Part shown: piece after piece, positions 49,262-62,000 of the stretch | How positions within the stretch are numbered: position 1 is the first letter of the stretch | Layout of the letters: each line of letters begins with the position of its first letter | From: Symsagittifera roscoffensis | Lineage: Eukaryota; Xenacoelomorpha; Acoela; Convolutidae | Assembly (NCBI RefSeq): GCF_963678635.1 | Contig: NC_087066.1 | Coordinates: 62,688,282-62,752,281, forward strand | DNA: 64,000 bases | Reading direction: 5' to 3' | The notes under the pieces: generated by a model | Told to the model about the DNA's origin: nothing | The model's input: only the letters and a program-made list of their open reading frames with translations | Database searches by the model: none | Position numbers and translations under genes: made by a program

Positions 49262-51070
49262 TTAGTCGTCGGGGAAAAAACCGTGGGGGAAGATGTCGTG
49301 TATTATGTCGGAATTAGTTAGTAATTTTGCTAGTATGCGAATGATGTTTTTAGTTTGAAGCAGTGGCCAAAGCAATTGAAGTGCTTTAATGGTTTTTAGT
49401 TCTTCAGTGCCAACTGCAAAATCATAAGGTGTGTTTTGGATGAGATTATATAATTTGTGATTGTATTTAGTGTTGTGGATGAATTCTAATATTGGGATTT
49501 CTATAGGTTGAATAAATTCATGTGGGATAAGAAAGGGTCTGGATTCTTCTGCATTGAAGGTCTTCGTGATGGGACAAAATATATACATTTGGGTAATGGG
49601 ATCATAATTGCGAAGAATACCGTGAAGGTTAGTATCTTTGATGCAATATGTGAAGTTAAGAAAAAATGGTGAAGTGTACTTAGAGTTAATAAATTGAAAA
49701 CGGTGGTGTGGTTGTCTTGATGGAGTGTGTAGGTCAAAGTGATTTTGTATGAAGCGATAATATGTATATGTGTGGGTTTGTTTAGTGCGTAACATAATTT
49801 CGTGTGAGCAGTGCAAATCTCGTTCATGTGCTGCAAGGAAATGAAAGGTTAGTGAAAATAATTGAAATTTTTCTTTAAAACTTTCGTAAGCTTGTGTGTC
49901 GGTTAGTGCTTCAGAAATGATGTGATCGAATTTGCGATCAAATATATTGAGTGTAAATACATATGGTGTTTTGATAAAGAATTTTTCTGTGATTTGTGGG
50001 TTAGCGAAACGGTCATCATCTAAAAATTGGTCTTGGTTAGCTCGGATGATGTTATGATCGTAATTTTCTAGCGTATATTCGTTAGCTCGGGGTGCAGTGT
50101 ATGTTTTTAGTGACTTTTTATATCCTATATAAGTAAATTGTCTATGTGTTAGTGGTGTGGTGAGTCGATATAGCATATCTTTATTTCTTTCTATATCGAT
50201 GTGAGTATTAGATAAAGGTAGGCAAAGGGGGTTAGTAAAATGATAATATGATGTCCAATGAAGTGTAGGCATTAAAACATGTTCATCTACAAAACTACGT
50301 GTGTCGTTAGTGTCATGAGGGGTGTTTAAAGTATATTGTGGAAATGAAGGTAAGGTGATTGCTAAAAAATCTTTCGTGTTAGTGAGATTTGGATGATTAA
50401 TATATTCACGGGCTGTTCCTGGTTTTGTTGGAAATGGATGGTTCGGGAATTTTCTTTTGAAAGTGCGATAAGCTCTATTAGTGCTATTTGATGATTCGGT
50501 GGATGTGGATGGTGGTGCTAATGATGCGGTATAAGCTGAAGAGGGTGTAGGGGTAGGTGGGTTTGATGATTCTATTGTGGATGAAATCTGATTTATAGTG
50601 GGGTTTTCAAGGTGGAAGGGTTGTTGTTGTAGGGTGATAAAATTATCTAGTTCCTGGGAGATTTGGGGAGTATCTGGAGAATTGGATGATCGGTCTGAAT
50701 GAAATGAAGAGTAGGTTGGGGTGACTTGTGAAGCATAAGAGGGTGTAGAAATGGATGGGAGTGGGTTATTTGGCGGGATTGGTTGAAAAGGGGGTTTTGA
50801 AAAAACTGAGGAGTTGGTTTGAAAATTATTGGATGGACATGGTTCAGAGTCTGCAAATTCATCAGGGGTTTCAATATTTGGGTTATTGAGTTGTGAAATG
50901 GAGTATAAAACTGAGATATGTGAATTAGTGTCTGAATTCATGCCTGATGTTACATTATTGGTTGGGAAATTGGGTGGCGGGAAAGCAAAAAGTGGAATTA
51001 TTGTAATTGGAGTGTTGAGGTTGGTTGGGCGGGAATTTGAGCGGTGTAGGGATCCAAGTTGTCGGCTCAT
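49262..51070 (-). CDS. 602-aa protein of unknown function (copy 2), intact
   Basis: Homologue of the 601-aa ORF of copy 1. The N-terminal 200 residues are diverged (Pro/Ser/Asn-rich); the C-terminal ~390 are close to identical. It is uninterrupted although gag-pol and env of the same copy are broken. Unlike copy 1 it does not overlap the env stop, because env ends a few codons early. Confidence 0.75.
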   Translation of the reverse strand: MSRQLGSLHRSNSRPTNLNTPITIIPLFAFPPPNFPTNNVTSGMNSDTNSHISVLYSISQLNNPNIETPDEFADSEPCPSNNFQTNSSVFSKPPFQPIPPNNPLPSISTPSYASQVTPTYSSFHSDRSSNSPDTPQISQELDNFITLQQQPFHLENPTINQISSTIESSNPPTPTPSSAYTASLAPPSTSTESSNSTNRAYRTFKRKFPNHPFPTKPGTAREYINHPNLTNTKDFLAITLPSFPQYTLNTPHDTNDTRSFVDEHVLMPTLHWTSYYHFTNPLCLPLSNTHIDIERNKDMLYRLTTPLTHRQFTYIGYKKSLKTYTAPRANEYTLENYDHNIIRANQDQFLDDDRFANPQITEKFFIKTPYVFTLNIFDRKFDHIISEALTDTQAYESFKEKFQLFSLTFHFLAAHERDLHCSHEIMLRTKQTHTYTYYRFIQNHFDLHTPSRQPHHRFQFINSKYTSPFFLNFTYCIKDTNLHGILRNYDPITQMYIFCPITKTFNAEESRPFLIPHEFIQPIEIPILEFIHNTKYNHKLYNLIQNTPYDFAVGTEELKTIKALQLLWPLLQTKNIIRILAKLLTNSDIIHDIFPHGFFPDD

Positions 51071-51076
51071 CGTGGG

Positions 51077-53682
51077 CTAAAAAAAAGTATTATTTTGAGA
51101 CTGAAAAGCGGTGGTATGGGGTTGTTCTATAATTTGTTCATATGTATTTTCATCTAGTGAATGGTGTGTCATTATATGTTGAATGGGACTTTGTGATATG
51201 GTTGGTCTAAAATTTGGATTATGTGTTATTGCTAAATTTCGAAAATTTCGTGGGACTAGTGATAATGGATGGTTATGTGGTAGGGGTGGTAACTGTGGTT
51301 CTGTAGGCGTTATGTCTACATTGTTATGTTCTTCGTCGTATGTGTTCTGTCTTGTTGCTATTTTTGTGTTGTATTCTTTTATTTGTGCGTCTAAAAGAAT
51401 TTTGTTTATTGATGATGAAAAAATTCCAAAAAATCCTGCAAATAGTATGCGTGCTACACTTGCTTGTCTATTTACTTGTGTGTGTATAGCGCATGTAGTG
51501 TAGATTCCTTTTAAGAGTGAAAAAAGAAATCCTATAAAGTTAAACATTGCGTATAAAATAGTCAATTTTTCTAAGATGTAGTAGGGCCATCCTAGAAAAT
51601 TGAGAATTTCATTTTTTAGTGTAACAAAGCTAAAAATATTTATAGGTGAAATATCTTGTGGTCTGTATTTTTCACCGTTTAGATATATATAGTCTTTAAA
51701 GTCTTTAAAATATCCGCTATAATCTTGTGTATAAATATCTGCAAATCCTGCGGTTTCGGCAAGTTTGCGTAAGTTTTGGTCAATTGATTGTCTTTGTATA
51801 GTGTCCATTTGTGTTAATAATTCTTGGAATTGTTGTGTTCTAATGTGATGTTGGATATCGGATTTTGAATATATTCCAATTGATTGTAGGTCAATATTTG
51901 GGTTTCGAGCAATAGCTCTTATGCTTTCAGGTGAAAATTTTTTGAGTGATTGCATTAATGTGGGATATGGGGTAAGAAGGTAATATTTATCTTCATCAGG
52001 GTTCAGTTGAACTACATTGTGGCTATTTTCTGATCCACATGGGACTGCGGTATCCCAGAAATAGGTTCGTCTTGAAAGTGTGTCAACGAAATGTACTTTA
52101 TTCTTATAAAAGATAGGGATTCTTTTATAGCATCGTTTATCTTCAAAAACTTATAGTGGTGATACTTTTTTGGTACAGGTATAAAACCATAAAATGTTTC
52201 CTTCGTAGTCTAAAAAATTTGATCTATTTCCTGATAGTAAATATCCTGCGTAGGGTATTTTTAATACTGCTAGTGCAAGTGATTGTAGGATTTGTGTCCT
52301 TTCTAATTCGCATAATTGGTGAAGTGTTTCTAAATCAGCGAGTGACATTTCTTGAAAAATGCGGCTAATTGTGTAGTCTAATTTCATATCTAGGTGAATA
52401 TCATAGTGGATATTACCGAAATATGTACTATTCATTAGTGATAGTTCTTGTAAACGTGTGCTTCTAGTGTCATGGGGTTTTAGATGTCCACCAGGTTGAC
52501 TTTTACTTTTTTGAAAATCAACTGGTATATATGATGTTCCTTCGTTTATAGGGTGACTTGTGGCGTATGGGTCGATTTTTACTTTTCCAGTGGTCATGTC
52601 GAATCCTTTTTCGTATTCAACTAATATCTCGGAGTATTGTGTTTTGTGAAGTGGATTTCTGTATTTACATGCAAGTTCTGTTTCTTGATATATTTGAAAA
52701 CGTGTCAATTTATTTTCTATATTGTGTATGTTTCTAAAATTAGAGTTTTGTTTTCGTGATGGGTGGACTTGTTCATATGGAATTGATTGTATAAAATATT
52801 TTTCGTGAAATTTTATCATACGAGCGTGTATTTTTGCTACTTGAAATGTTGTACATGTGTCTTCGGGGAACCAAACAATTTTTGCTTGTGTTCGTGTTGT
52901 AGGGTCACAATAGCCTTGATCGTTTTTACAAGGTAATCTAACTCCTTGATAGATCATGGTGTTGTCAGATAAATCGCGTGTGAGTTGTACTTTTTCGAGT
53001 TGTATTTTCCAATCGAAAAACATTATTTCTTGATATCCTTTATTTTTCGTGTCTGCTTTGCAGTTTGATGGGTTATTTATACCAATATGTGGTATCTAGT
53101 CTTTATCGTGTATGTCATAAGTTAATCTTCCGTGTGCGCCGTTGTTTGGGTATTTTTCATGTAATTTTATATGTCCTTGATATCTTTCAAGTTCTGCTTG
53201 ATGTACAGAATCTGCAAAAACTTGGAAATATACTAATTTTCTATCTGTGTTTTTATTTCTTGTGATATTTAGTCTTAGTAACTCGTTTTTACAATCTTCG
53301 GGATTGAGATGTAAAAGTCGTTCGATATTACTCTGGTAGAATGATTCGTGGTCAAGTCGGTTTTTATTTCCATTTGAGACTTGTGAACAATGTACTTTCT
53401 TTTCAGAAAAGGTTGCTGTGAATTTATATCCTATAACTGTTGTTGCTCGGGCTTTTGAATAAAGTGTCGCTATTACATTTGTTGTTTCTATAGCTGGTTC
53501 TGTTTCGCATTGTGATACTTGATTTATTGCATATTTGTGTAGTATTTTTTGTTCGTTTTCTTCACAATCGTAATGTGTTACTAATAAATATTGGGGTCCT
53601 GTGCGGGGGAAGGGTTTATGTTTTCATTGGAGGTTACTAGAAAAAGAAGTTGGAGAAAAATTAAAATTTTTAGAATATACAT
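51077..53682 (-). pseudogene. env: Env-like gene of copy 2, broken
   Basis: The start codon at 53,680-53,682 overlaps ORF-X by 13 nt as in copy 1. Breaks relative to copy 1: a one-base deletion about 25 codons in (near 53,605), a nonsense codon where copy 1 has Trp (near 53,097), a nonsense codon where copy 1 has Tyr (52,151-52,153), and one extra T in a T run that ends the frame early at 51,077. Between these the protein is well conserved, including the signal peptide, the Cys/aromatic block and the membrane segments. No functional envelope is expected. Confidence 0.8.
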
Positions 53683-54803
53683 GTGTATGACAATCCTGAG
53701 TATGGGTAATAAAATGTGATGTAACCAATTTTCTTTTTGGTATATCTGTCGTATTTGTATATCACTTCAGTTGTTATAAATGGTGGTGGTAGGGATTGAG
53801 CTGTTATATTTGGTGGGTTTAATGGATAGGGATGTTGAGTAATGTTGTTTAATTTAACCGTGATTTCAAATTTTAATTGTAGACTATTTTGTTGGAGTAT
53901 TTGGATGTTATGATCACGAATGTCTTCGTGGATGTCTTGTCTATATTGTAGTCTATTTAGTGCCCAGTTGTGGAGTCGGTTACTTTCTGGGTGTTGTCCA
54001 AATAATGGTGGAGGTGCTGTGAATGTATTCCAGTCTAGTCTTAAAGTAATATTTGTTGATGATTGTTCTCGATATCTAGCGTCGAGGTTATTTGGGAAAT
54101 TTAAGTTAAAAGGCGGTGGTGAAATCTGGCTTATTGATGGTGTTGATGGTAGTGATAATGTTTCTGGTAGTGATGAGGATGTTGTTGTATCCGTAGAAAT
54201 AGCTATTGGATCATTGATTAAATTTGGTTCACCTTGTGTGAATGAATGTGTTGTCCAATATGGTAGTCGTGATGTTTGGTTTGTGGGGTTAAAGGGGTTT
54301 TCACGAAATTGTTCAGATGTTGTTGTTGAACCTAAGTAATCTGAGGGTAGGCTTGAGGTGCTACGTTGTGAAAGAAGCGTAGGGGTTTCTGGTAATATAC
54401 CAATGGGGTTTTCTGGAGTACTTTGTGATGGGGATTGAGGTATATCAAAATGAACCCGGGGAGATTGAAAATTTCTGTTTCGTCGAGGATGTATAATTTG
54501 TCTATTTATTTCGACTGTATTTTGGTTTTGACTAGGATTTCGTATTCTACTTAATTCTTGTGGTAGTGTTGGGTATAAGTTATATGTTGGTTCGCTTAGA
54601 GGTGCTTGTCGTTGAACTGGTTCTAGTGGTTCAGATAAGCGAGCGTGTCGTTCTTCAAAGGTATATGGGTTATCTTGAAAGGAAATTCGTGTGGATGTTT
54701 GGGGGTTTTGGGTAGTTGAAGATGGTGTTAGGTTATCTTGGGATGATGTCGGTGAAGACTGACTGAGTGATTGTTGGTTAGCAATTTTTGATGGTTTTTT
54801 TAT
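53670..54803 (-). CDS. ORF-X of copy 2: open, no ATG in frame
   Basis: 377 codons plus stop, open from the codon after a TAA at 54,804-54,806. Like copy 1 it has no Met codon and keeps LYPTL and the folded-looking C-terminal part, ending YTCIF. Only one ATG exists in any frame across the stretch (at about 54,212, out of frame), at a different place from the single ATG of copy 1 (about 39,212). Multiple substitutions but no frame break point to past selection on the protein. Confidence 0.7.
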   Translation of the reverse strand: MKKPSKIANQQSLSQSSPTSSQDNLTPSSTTQNPQTSTRISFQDNPYTFEERHARLSEPLEPVQRQAPLSEPTYNLYPTLPQELSRIRNPSQNQNTVEINRQIIHPRRNRNFQSPRVHFDIPQSPSQSTPENPIGILPETPTLLSQRSTSSLPSDYLGSTTTSEQFRENPFNPTNQTSRLPYWTTHSFTQGEPNLINDPIAISTDTTTSSSLPETLSLPSTPSISQISPPPFNLNFPNNLDARYREQSSTNITLRLDWNTFTAPPPLFGQHPESNRLHNWALNRLQYRQDIHEDIRDHNIQILQQNSLQLKFEITVKLNNITQHPYPLNPPNITAQSLPPPFITTEVIYKYDRYTKKKIGYITFYYPYSGLSYTCIF

Positions 54804-54811
54804 TTATTCTT

Positions 54812-55000
54812 TTAGTGGAAAAATTTATGTTTATTATAGTATTCTTCTAGAAAAAGAATTAGGAGGATTGTTGCTAGGGCGAATGTGATGATTGCTTTCT
54901 TTATACATTTGCATATTGTCAAGATGAGGGATGATAGAAATGTTATAAAAATTACAAATAGTAAAAAAATATCTGTTCTACTAAAAATGGTTCGTATCAT
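54812..55000 (-). CDS. Small membrane protein, 62 aa (copy 2)
   Basis: Nearly identical to the copy 1 protein at 38,859-39,047: two hydrophobic helices joined by CKCIKKAI. Only the last residues and one internal residue differ. Confidence 0.65.
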   Translation of the reverse strand: MIRTIFSRTDIFLLFVIFITFLSSLILTICKCIKKAIITFALATILLILFLEEYYNKHKFFH

Positions 55001-55086
55001 TTAGATAAGTTTTGTGGATCGTACCTGTGGATATAGTCAATAGCTTTCGAAAGCTGGAGGTATAGTTCAAATATGGAATAGAAAAT

Positions 55087-55227
55087 TTAAAAAATATTGC
55101 AAAAAATGATTAAGATTATTACAAAAGATTCAAAGGTATCAAAAAGAAATATGATTAAAAGTTTAAATATCGTTAAAAAGTTTATGAGAATGTTAAGAAT
55201 TATGTTGACTGGTCGAGAGAAGAGCAT
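55087..55227 (-). CDS. Small hydrophobic ORF, 46 aa (copy 2)
   Basis: Starts MLFSRPVNIILNIL; the same Phe/Ile/Leu-rich core as the 76-aa ORF of copy 1 (LIIFLFDTFESFVIILIIFC), ended by TAA where copy 1 continues. It suggests that the hydrophobic N-terminal half is the conserved part. Confidence 0.4.
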   Translation of the reverse strand: MLFSRPVNIILNILINFLTIFKLLIIFLFDTFESFVIILIIFCNIF

Positions 55228-56051
55228 TTAAGAAATGGCTTCTCGATCGAATATTTTTTGTTGTTTGAGGCAATTTTCAAGTGTGGTCGAATTATTTATT
55301 GGTTTTTTGACAAGTGGGTTGAGTTTTGTGAAAAATTGTTGGGGGCGAATTTTATGGTGATTGGGAGGTCTTCTTTGTCTTTATTTTTATTTGTCAAGTG
55401 ATCTGGGGTATTTTTGAGATTTTTATACTTTAGGCTAATTAAAATGGTCGTTCTTTTACTTTAGGCTAATTTAACATATTTGTTTGGGGGGTATTTGAGA
55501 TCGGAGTTGGGGAAATATTGTTGATCTTTGGGTTATTAGATAAGGGAGGGTTATGATATTATGGTGATATTTATTTTAGTTGTCAAGTTGGAGTGGTTTG
55601 CTTATTTTTGACCTGGAGGTCGCAAAGTTATAGTTATAGATATGCCTGGAGTTTAATATCGTTCGTCTAGTTGGTTTGTGTTAGAGTTAGAGAAGGTGAC
55701 GGATTGGATGAATCCTATTGGCTAATTTTGAACTAGAATCGTTGCTTGTTTGTCAGCATGTTATTTTGAAAAATGAAAGTTCAAAATATTTCAGAGGTGC
55801 AAAAATTATTAAATATAAAATTAAAGCTGTTTTTGAAATTCGACTTTCTTTAATATTTTAGATTGTGGAATGAATGTTTTATAGTTTTTACGTGGTTGAT
55901 TTCTAAGTCGTGATGACTCTCTATGTTCCGATTTGTCGATTTGTTCTTGGGGTATTATTTTTTCTGTCAATTTTCTATTTTTTCTTTCTTTTTGAGGTAT
56001 ATTTTGATCTAGCTTTTTTGTATTGTTTTTCGTTATAGTTGATTTTTTATT
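55228..56051 (-). other. Spacer between gag-pol and the small ORFs (copy 2)
   Basis: Counterpart of 38,033-38,631, with no ORF. It includes the degraded end of gag-pol. Confidence 0.45.
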
Positions 56052-59000
56052 TTAGTTCTCGAGATGAATGTAATGTTGTTCCTTTGTTTTATTCTCCGTA
56101 TGTGGGTTATTTTGAATAACTTTTGAACCTTTGAACGAATATAATTGAGTTAGTTCGCGTAGTGCGTATTCTTTTGGGTAATAAGGTAATAGGTTGTTTC
56201 GATGTTGAACAATTTCTTTTTTGTCTGAGTCGGTGATTTTATATGTGACATCAGTGGGTTTGGCAATTATTTGGTATGGTCCTTTACGAAGGGGTTGTAA
56301 TTTTTTAGAGATTCCTTTTTGAGTGTTAAAATTGGGTATTAAAACAAATGTTCCAATTTTTAAATCGGAGGCTGGTGTAAAGCGTGAATTTATTTGTTCA
56401 TTAATGTTTTGCCTTTGTAACAACTTTTTTGTTACTTTTTGGTAAATTTCATTGTGTTTTTTATCTCTGTTTAAAATCCATTCGGTGTGTGTACCGGAGG
56501 CTAATTTAGGAATTTGTGGGTGATGAAAATGATCTTCATCGTGTGTATGTAAAGGTAAGTTATAACAAATTGAGTCTTTATTCGGTTGACAATAACTTTG
56601 TGCATTTTTATGAGAGTTTGCTGCAAACATAATTGGTTTGCGTGGCTTTTGATTAAAAACCATTTCATATGGTGACATTCCTAGAGTTGTCGTGATTTGT
56701 GAATTATATGCTAAGGAAATAGTTTTACATCTGCTGACCATTCGGTGTATCTTGTATCATTTCCATTGATGATACATCTAAGATATTCTTGTAGTGAACG
56801 GTTCATACCTTCGACTAAGCCGTTTGTCCAAGGTGCGTGAGATGTACGTGGTTTGTGTTTGATGTTATATAAATGACATAGTGTGATGATTTCATTATTT
56901 ATGAATTCTGTACCGTTGTCTGTAACTAAAATTTCTGGTAGTCCGAATTTGGCTATCAGTGTTCATAGAGTGTTGTGTAAGCGTAATAAGCGTTACAATG
57001 TGGTACTGGGTTAAGTGCTACATAATGTGTAAACGCGTCAACAATTACCATAATGTAGGAGTTTCCTTCGGATGAGGGTGAAATTGGTCCTTTTGTATCA
57101 AATGAAATACGGTGGTTAAAGTACAAACTTTGTCCTTTAAAATCTTGTTTTTGTGCTATTTGTTTTTGATTTGGATAAGGTTTATTTAGCTGACATACTA
57201 TACAATCATTGCATAGTACTTTTAACCAAATTGGTGCATTTGGAAAATAAAAGTTTTGTATGAAATTTGAATATGTTTTCTCTGATCCAGAGTGTCCTTT
57301 AATGTTTTGTGTATGTGAAATATTAAAAGCTATAAGAATCATACTTAGAGGGAGACAGGGAACTGTAGATTCATTTAATTGGTATTCTAGAAGGTCTGTG
57401 TTTTCGTTAATTGTTTCATTATTAAATTTTCGAAAATATCGGAGGAGTGTTTTATTTCGTAAAATAGTTGTATCTGCCTTGACGGGTTTAGTTTTATATT
57501 TGTGCCATGATTTTAGTTGTCTAATTACTGGGTCAAGATTTTGATATTGTTTCAAAGTATTAATTGTAATTTTATTTGTTGGGGGGAGAAAAATGTTTTC
57601 AATTTCTAATTTAGATAAAGGAATTGTATCAAGTGGGTCATGGAGGTCAAAAACTTGATTTATTGTGTATTTTGAATCGTTTGTTTGTGGTCCTGATAAA
57701 TTTATTTTATCAGTTAGATTTTCTTTTTCAATTAATGGAAAAAGGTCTTTTTTATGCGGGTGTTGTTTTACTCTTTTTTGTTGGGTGTTTTTTTTATCCA
57801 TTGTGAGTATGGAATTGGTTTGAAAGTTGACGTTCCAAGTAGATCAACTTCGTAGTGGTTATTTTGGCAATCTAAATAAAGTGGGAAGTGTTGTAGATTG
57901 TTTATCTGTGATTGTTCAACGTCAGTTTTTACTGCATATTTGCATTCTAGTCGGGGTGATGTTTCGTTTTCTGCAAGGTAGAATTTTATATTTTTGGGTA
58001 TTTCAACTGTAGTTTTACGTGTAAGTAATTCAGGTGGTGTATTTCGACTTAAAGTGTCTGGTAATGCAAGATTTTTTCCTGCTGTCCAAACTATATGTAA
58101 GTTTGGGAATTTCATTAGAATTAGTTGAAACCTATAAACTCGGTGATTTGGATTGGATTTTTGTGTAAAGAGAAAGATGATTGGTTTGTGATCTGTAAAT
58201 AGAACTGTTGGATGTTTTGATCCAAGTATCAGAAATTCATATTCTGTTAGTGTATATATTATGGCTGTACATTCTCTCATTAGAGTTGAGAGTCGTAGCT
58301 CTGCTTGAGTGAATAGTCGAGAATTTGCTGATATAAGGTTCATTTTGTTTGTACCATTGTGTGATTGTAATAATGCTGCGCCGATGCCAAAATTCGAAGC
58401 ATCGCACATTGCATAGAATGGTTGATTTGGATCTGGAATTGTATTCGAAATTTGTTCAGTTAAGGGTTTTTTTAATTTCTTCAAATCGTGCTTGATGTTC
58501 TGTGTTCCATTCAAAATTATTTTGTTGTCTAAGTGTATTATAGAATGGTCTTAGGTGTAATTGCATTTTATAGACATATTTGCTTAAAAAATTTAACATT
58601 CCAAGGAATTCTTGGATTTTCTTTTTGTTTGTTGGTGGTTGGAGCTTTTGAATAGCATCAATGCGTGATTTTAATGGAGTGATTGTTTTTCTTTCCATAT
58701 TGTGTCCTAAGAATTTAACTCGTGTTAAAAAGAAGTGTGATTTATCGGGGGCGGCCTTCAGATTTTCGTTCTGAAGTATTTTGTGATAGTGTTCTAAAAC
58801 ATTAAACATTTCTTCTTTTGTCTGTGATTGCATAAAAACATCGTCTAAATAGGTGATTGCGTTTTTCTTGAGTATTAGTGGTCTAAAAATTTTGCTCATA
58901 AAAGCTGAAAATGCTGCTGGTCCTATGGATATTCCATAGAATAGGCGGTTGAATTCATATTGCTGATTTCCAATAACAAATTGTGTTAAGCGTCGCGATT

Positions 59001-62000
59001 GTTCATCTAGTGGCATTTGATTATATGCACTATTCATATCTGCGGTTGTAAAGTATTTTCCGTTTATTTTTGTTAAAATAACTTGTATTGGTTCAATAGG
59101 CCAATTGCATTTTGATTCGTCTATTAGTGAATTAAGGTATCTAGCGTCTAGAACTGGTTTTAATGATTCTCCTTTTGCTAGGATGATAACAGGGTTGATA
59201 AATGTGTTACCTTTTGGTTGTTCTTCTTTGTTTACCGGTGAGATAATTTTGTATTGTTCTAAAATATCGAGTAATCTGTTTACTTTATCGTGTAAGTGAA
59301 TTGGTACTTTACTTGCTCTTTGTTTTTTGAAAACTGCGTCAGGTTTTAATGGGATATGTAGTGATGAGCTGATTTTGCCAACATCAAATTTGGATGTTGC
59401 ATAGACTGATGAATACTTTATTAGCTGTTTGGCTAATTTATCAAATTCATCTTGTGTTATTTGTGAATGTTGGAAGTTAAACATTGTTAAAAATTTCTGT
59501 TGATTCTCTGTATAGTTATTTATGTTGAATGTAGGTTTGAAATATGGGGTTTTTGTGAAATAATCTGTATTTCTTTTTTCATTACTTATTATATTATTTA
59601 TGGATAATTCTTCATTAAGAATTGTGGATTGACAAATATCTAATAATTGGAGTATATTATTTACGCGGTATGCTTTTTCGTGTATTGGTGATATCGTAGC
59701 GTTGGTTTCGCAATAGCCTAAAAGTCCTAAAGGTAATGTTACTTGATAGGGTGTATTGTTGTAGAGAAATAATATCTGAATTCGAGTTTTTCAAATATTT
59801 TATGGATGAGATTGTGATTTTGAAAAACTTATGGATAGGTTTGAATTCAAAATCTGACATATAGAGTTGTTGTTTATTTTATTTTTTATCATATTGGTGA
59901 ACTTGTTTTATTGAAAAATTATATATGTTTCCTGATAGTGGTTTCAGGTGTTTTCTTTGTTGATTATATATTGGATAAAATTTTGAAAAGAATGGTGGTT
60001 GTTTATTTAATCTTTGAAAAAATGTTAGGGATGTGTCTTTTGTTTTTGTGTATTTATCTTTGATTAGTATTTTACTATTCAAAATGTTGATTGTTGGTAT
60101 ATATTTAGAGATAAATGGTATTCCAATAATATTGTGTTTAATATCAGTGATATGAAATATTTGTTTAAATGGTTAATTTAAAATTTTATTTTGCTCTATT
60201 GTTCTTGTGGGGAGAAAAAATAATTGAATTTTTCCATAGTGTACCAATGTTGATCCTTGTGCTGTTTCTAGTTTACTGGAGGTTTCAAGAGGCGTTAGTT
60301 TTGGGTGTAATGATTTTATCTCATTCCATGTGGGAATGTTTGTTATGTTTGATTCTGCTCCTGAATCAATTAAAAAATCAATTTCAAGATCTGGTGGTTG
60401 AAATTCTTTGTTTCTTGGACTTTCTAAAAGAAATGGTATTGTCCAAATATTTTCTTTGGGTTGTTCTTTTTGTATATTTTGATAGATGTGATTTGTATTC
60501 AAGCATTTTGTTTTATTATTTTCATTGGATTGATTTGTAGTGTTGATTTCGTTAGTTTCTTGTGCCGTTTGTGTAGAATGGATGGGTTCAATATAATAAT
60601 TGTGAAGGAGTTCTAATTGATTTTCATATATATGTGATGAAAAAGGTTGTTCATATATAATAGTTTCGTAGTCATTTTCGACTGCTATCATATTTATGGA
60701 GATAGTGTTTTCTGTATCACTTTCTGAATCTGATGATTCACAGTTTATTTGATTTAGTTGTAGTTCGTTATTTCCTGTGTCATCAATACCTGGGGGGTCT
60801 GATGTTGTTTCTGGATTTGATTGTACTTGATTAATATGTCTTTGATGTTTAGGTGTACTACTTCTGTGGCGATTGTTAGAATTATAATAATGGTTATTAT
60901 TCCTGTGTGGTGATTGGGAATAATTTCTATAACGGTTATTATAACTTGAATGTCGATTTTGTGAATTATTTCGTGATCTGTTTTGATAATTATTTTTTGG
61001 TCTGTTATAGTTTGATCTATTATATGAGTTATTCCTTGAACGATTGTTCGGGTAATTCTGGTTTCGGTTGTTTGAATAACTTCTATTTCGATTATTGGAG
61101 TAGTTTCTATTTCTATTGTATGATGAGTTTCGTGATTGATTGTTTGGATAGTAATTATTCCTTGATTGGGAATTAGATCTAGAAACAAATTGTGTTGTAT
61201 TCGAATTTGATCTGGAGTAGTTATTTCGACTATTTGGTCTATTATAATGATTTTGTGACAAATTTTGTGTATTTCTTCGTTCTGGTGATCTTCCTCTATA
61301 ACTTGAGTTATATGGTGATTGAGTTGTCGTGTAATTGGTATTGTTCGGAAGTGGTTTTCCTGAACTGTTGTTGCTGTATACATTTTTGTTCGGTAGATTT
61401 TGATCTTTTTTCATGTACTGATAGAATGATTTATTTGGTTCTATATATTTTTGAGGTTTGTTTTGATTGTCTTGTTGTTTTTGTCTACATTCAGAAATAC
61501 TATGTCCGTATCGTCGGCAATAATTACACCATTTTTTGAAAGATGGTTTGCCTTTAAAGTTTGGGTGTTTTTTTATAAATATTGAGTATTTCAGTGATTT
61601 TTTCAACGAGGTCTGTATCTGATTCCTGTATATTATTGATATTTGTGGTATTTGTTTCAATTCGGTTAACATATTGTAATTTCAGATTTTCTGTTTCTTC
61701 AAGTTTCATTGTGATTTCCGCTTGCTCTAGTTTGTCTACTAGTTTTCGAAAATCTAAATCGGGCTCTCGAATTGAGGAGGGATGGGATGCTCTCTTTTTT
61801 ATTGCTATTTTCCTTAATTGAGGTGTTAAGGTCATCATTAAGATTTCTGTCATTTTTGTGTTTTTATAGTCGTGTGTATTTAATGATTATGCTTTTCGAA
61901 CTAGTGTTTCGATACGTACTGCAAATTGTTTGATGGTTTCATTTGGTAATCTGCGAATTTCATTACATAAAACTCTTTGTTGTTGTTTGTTTCTCTCGAA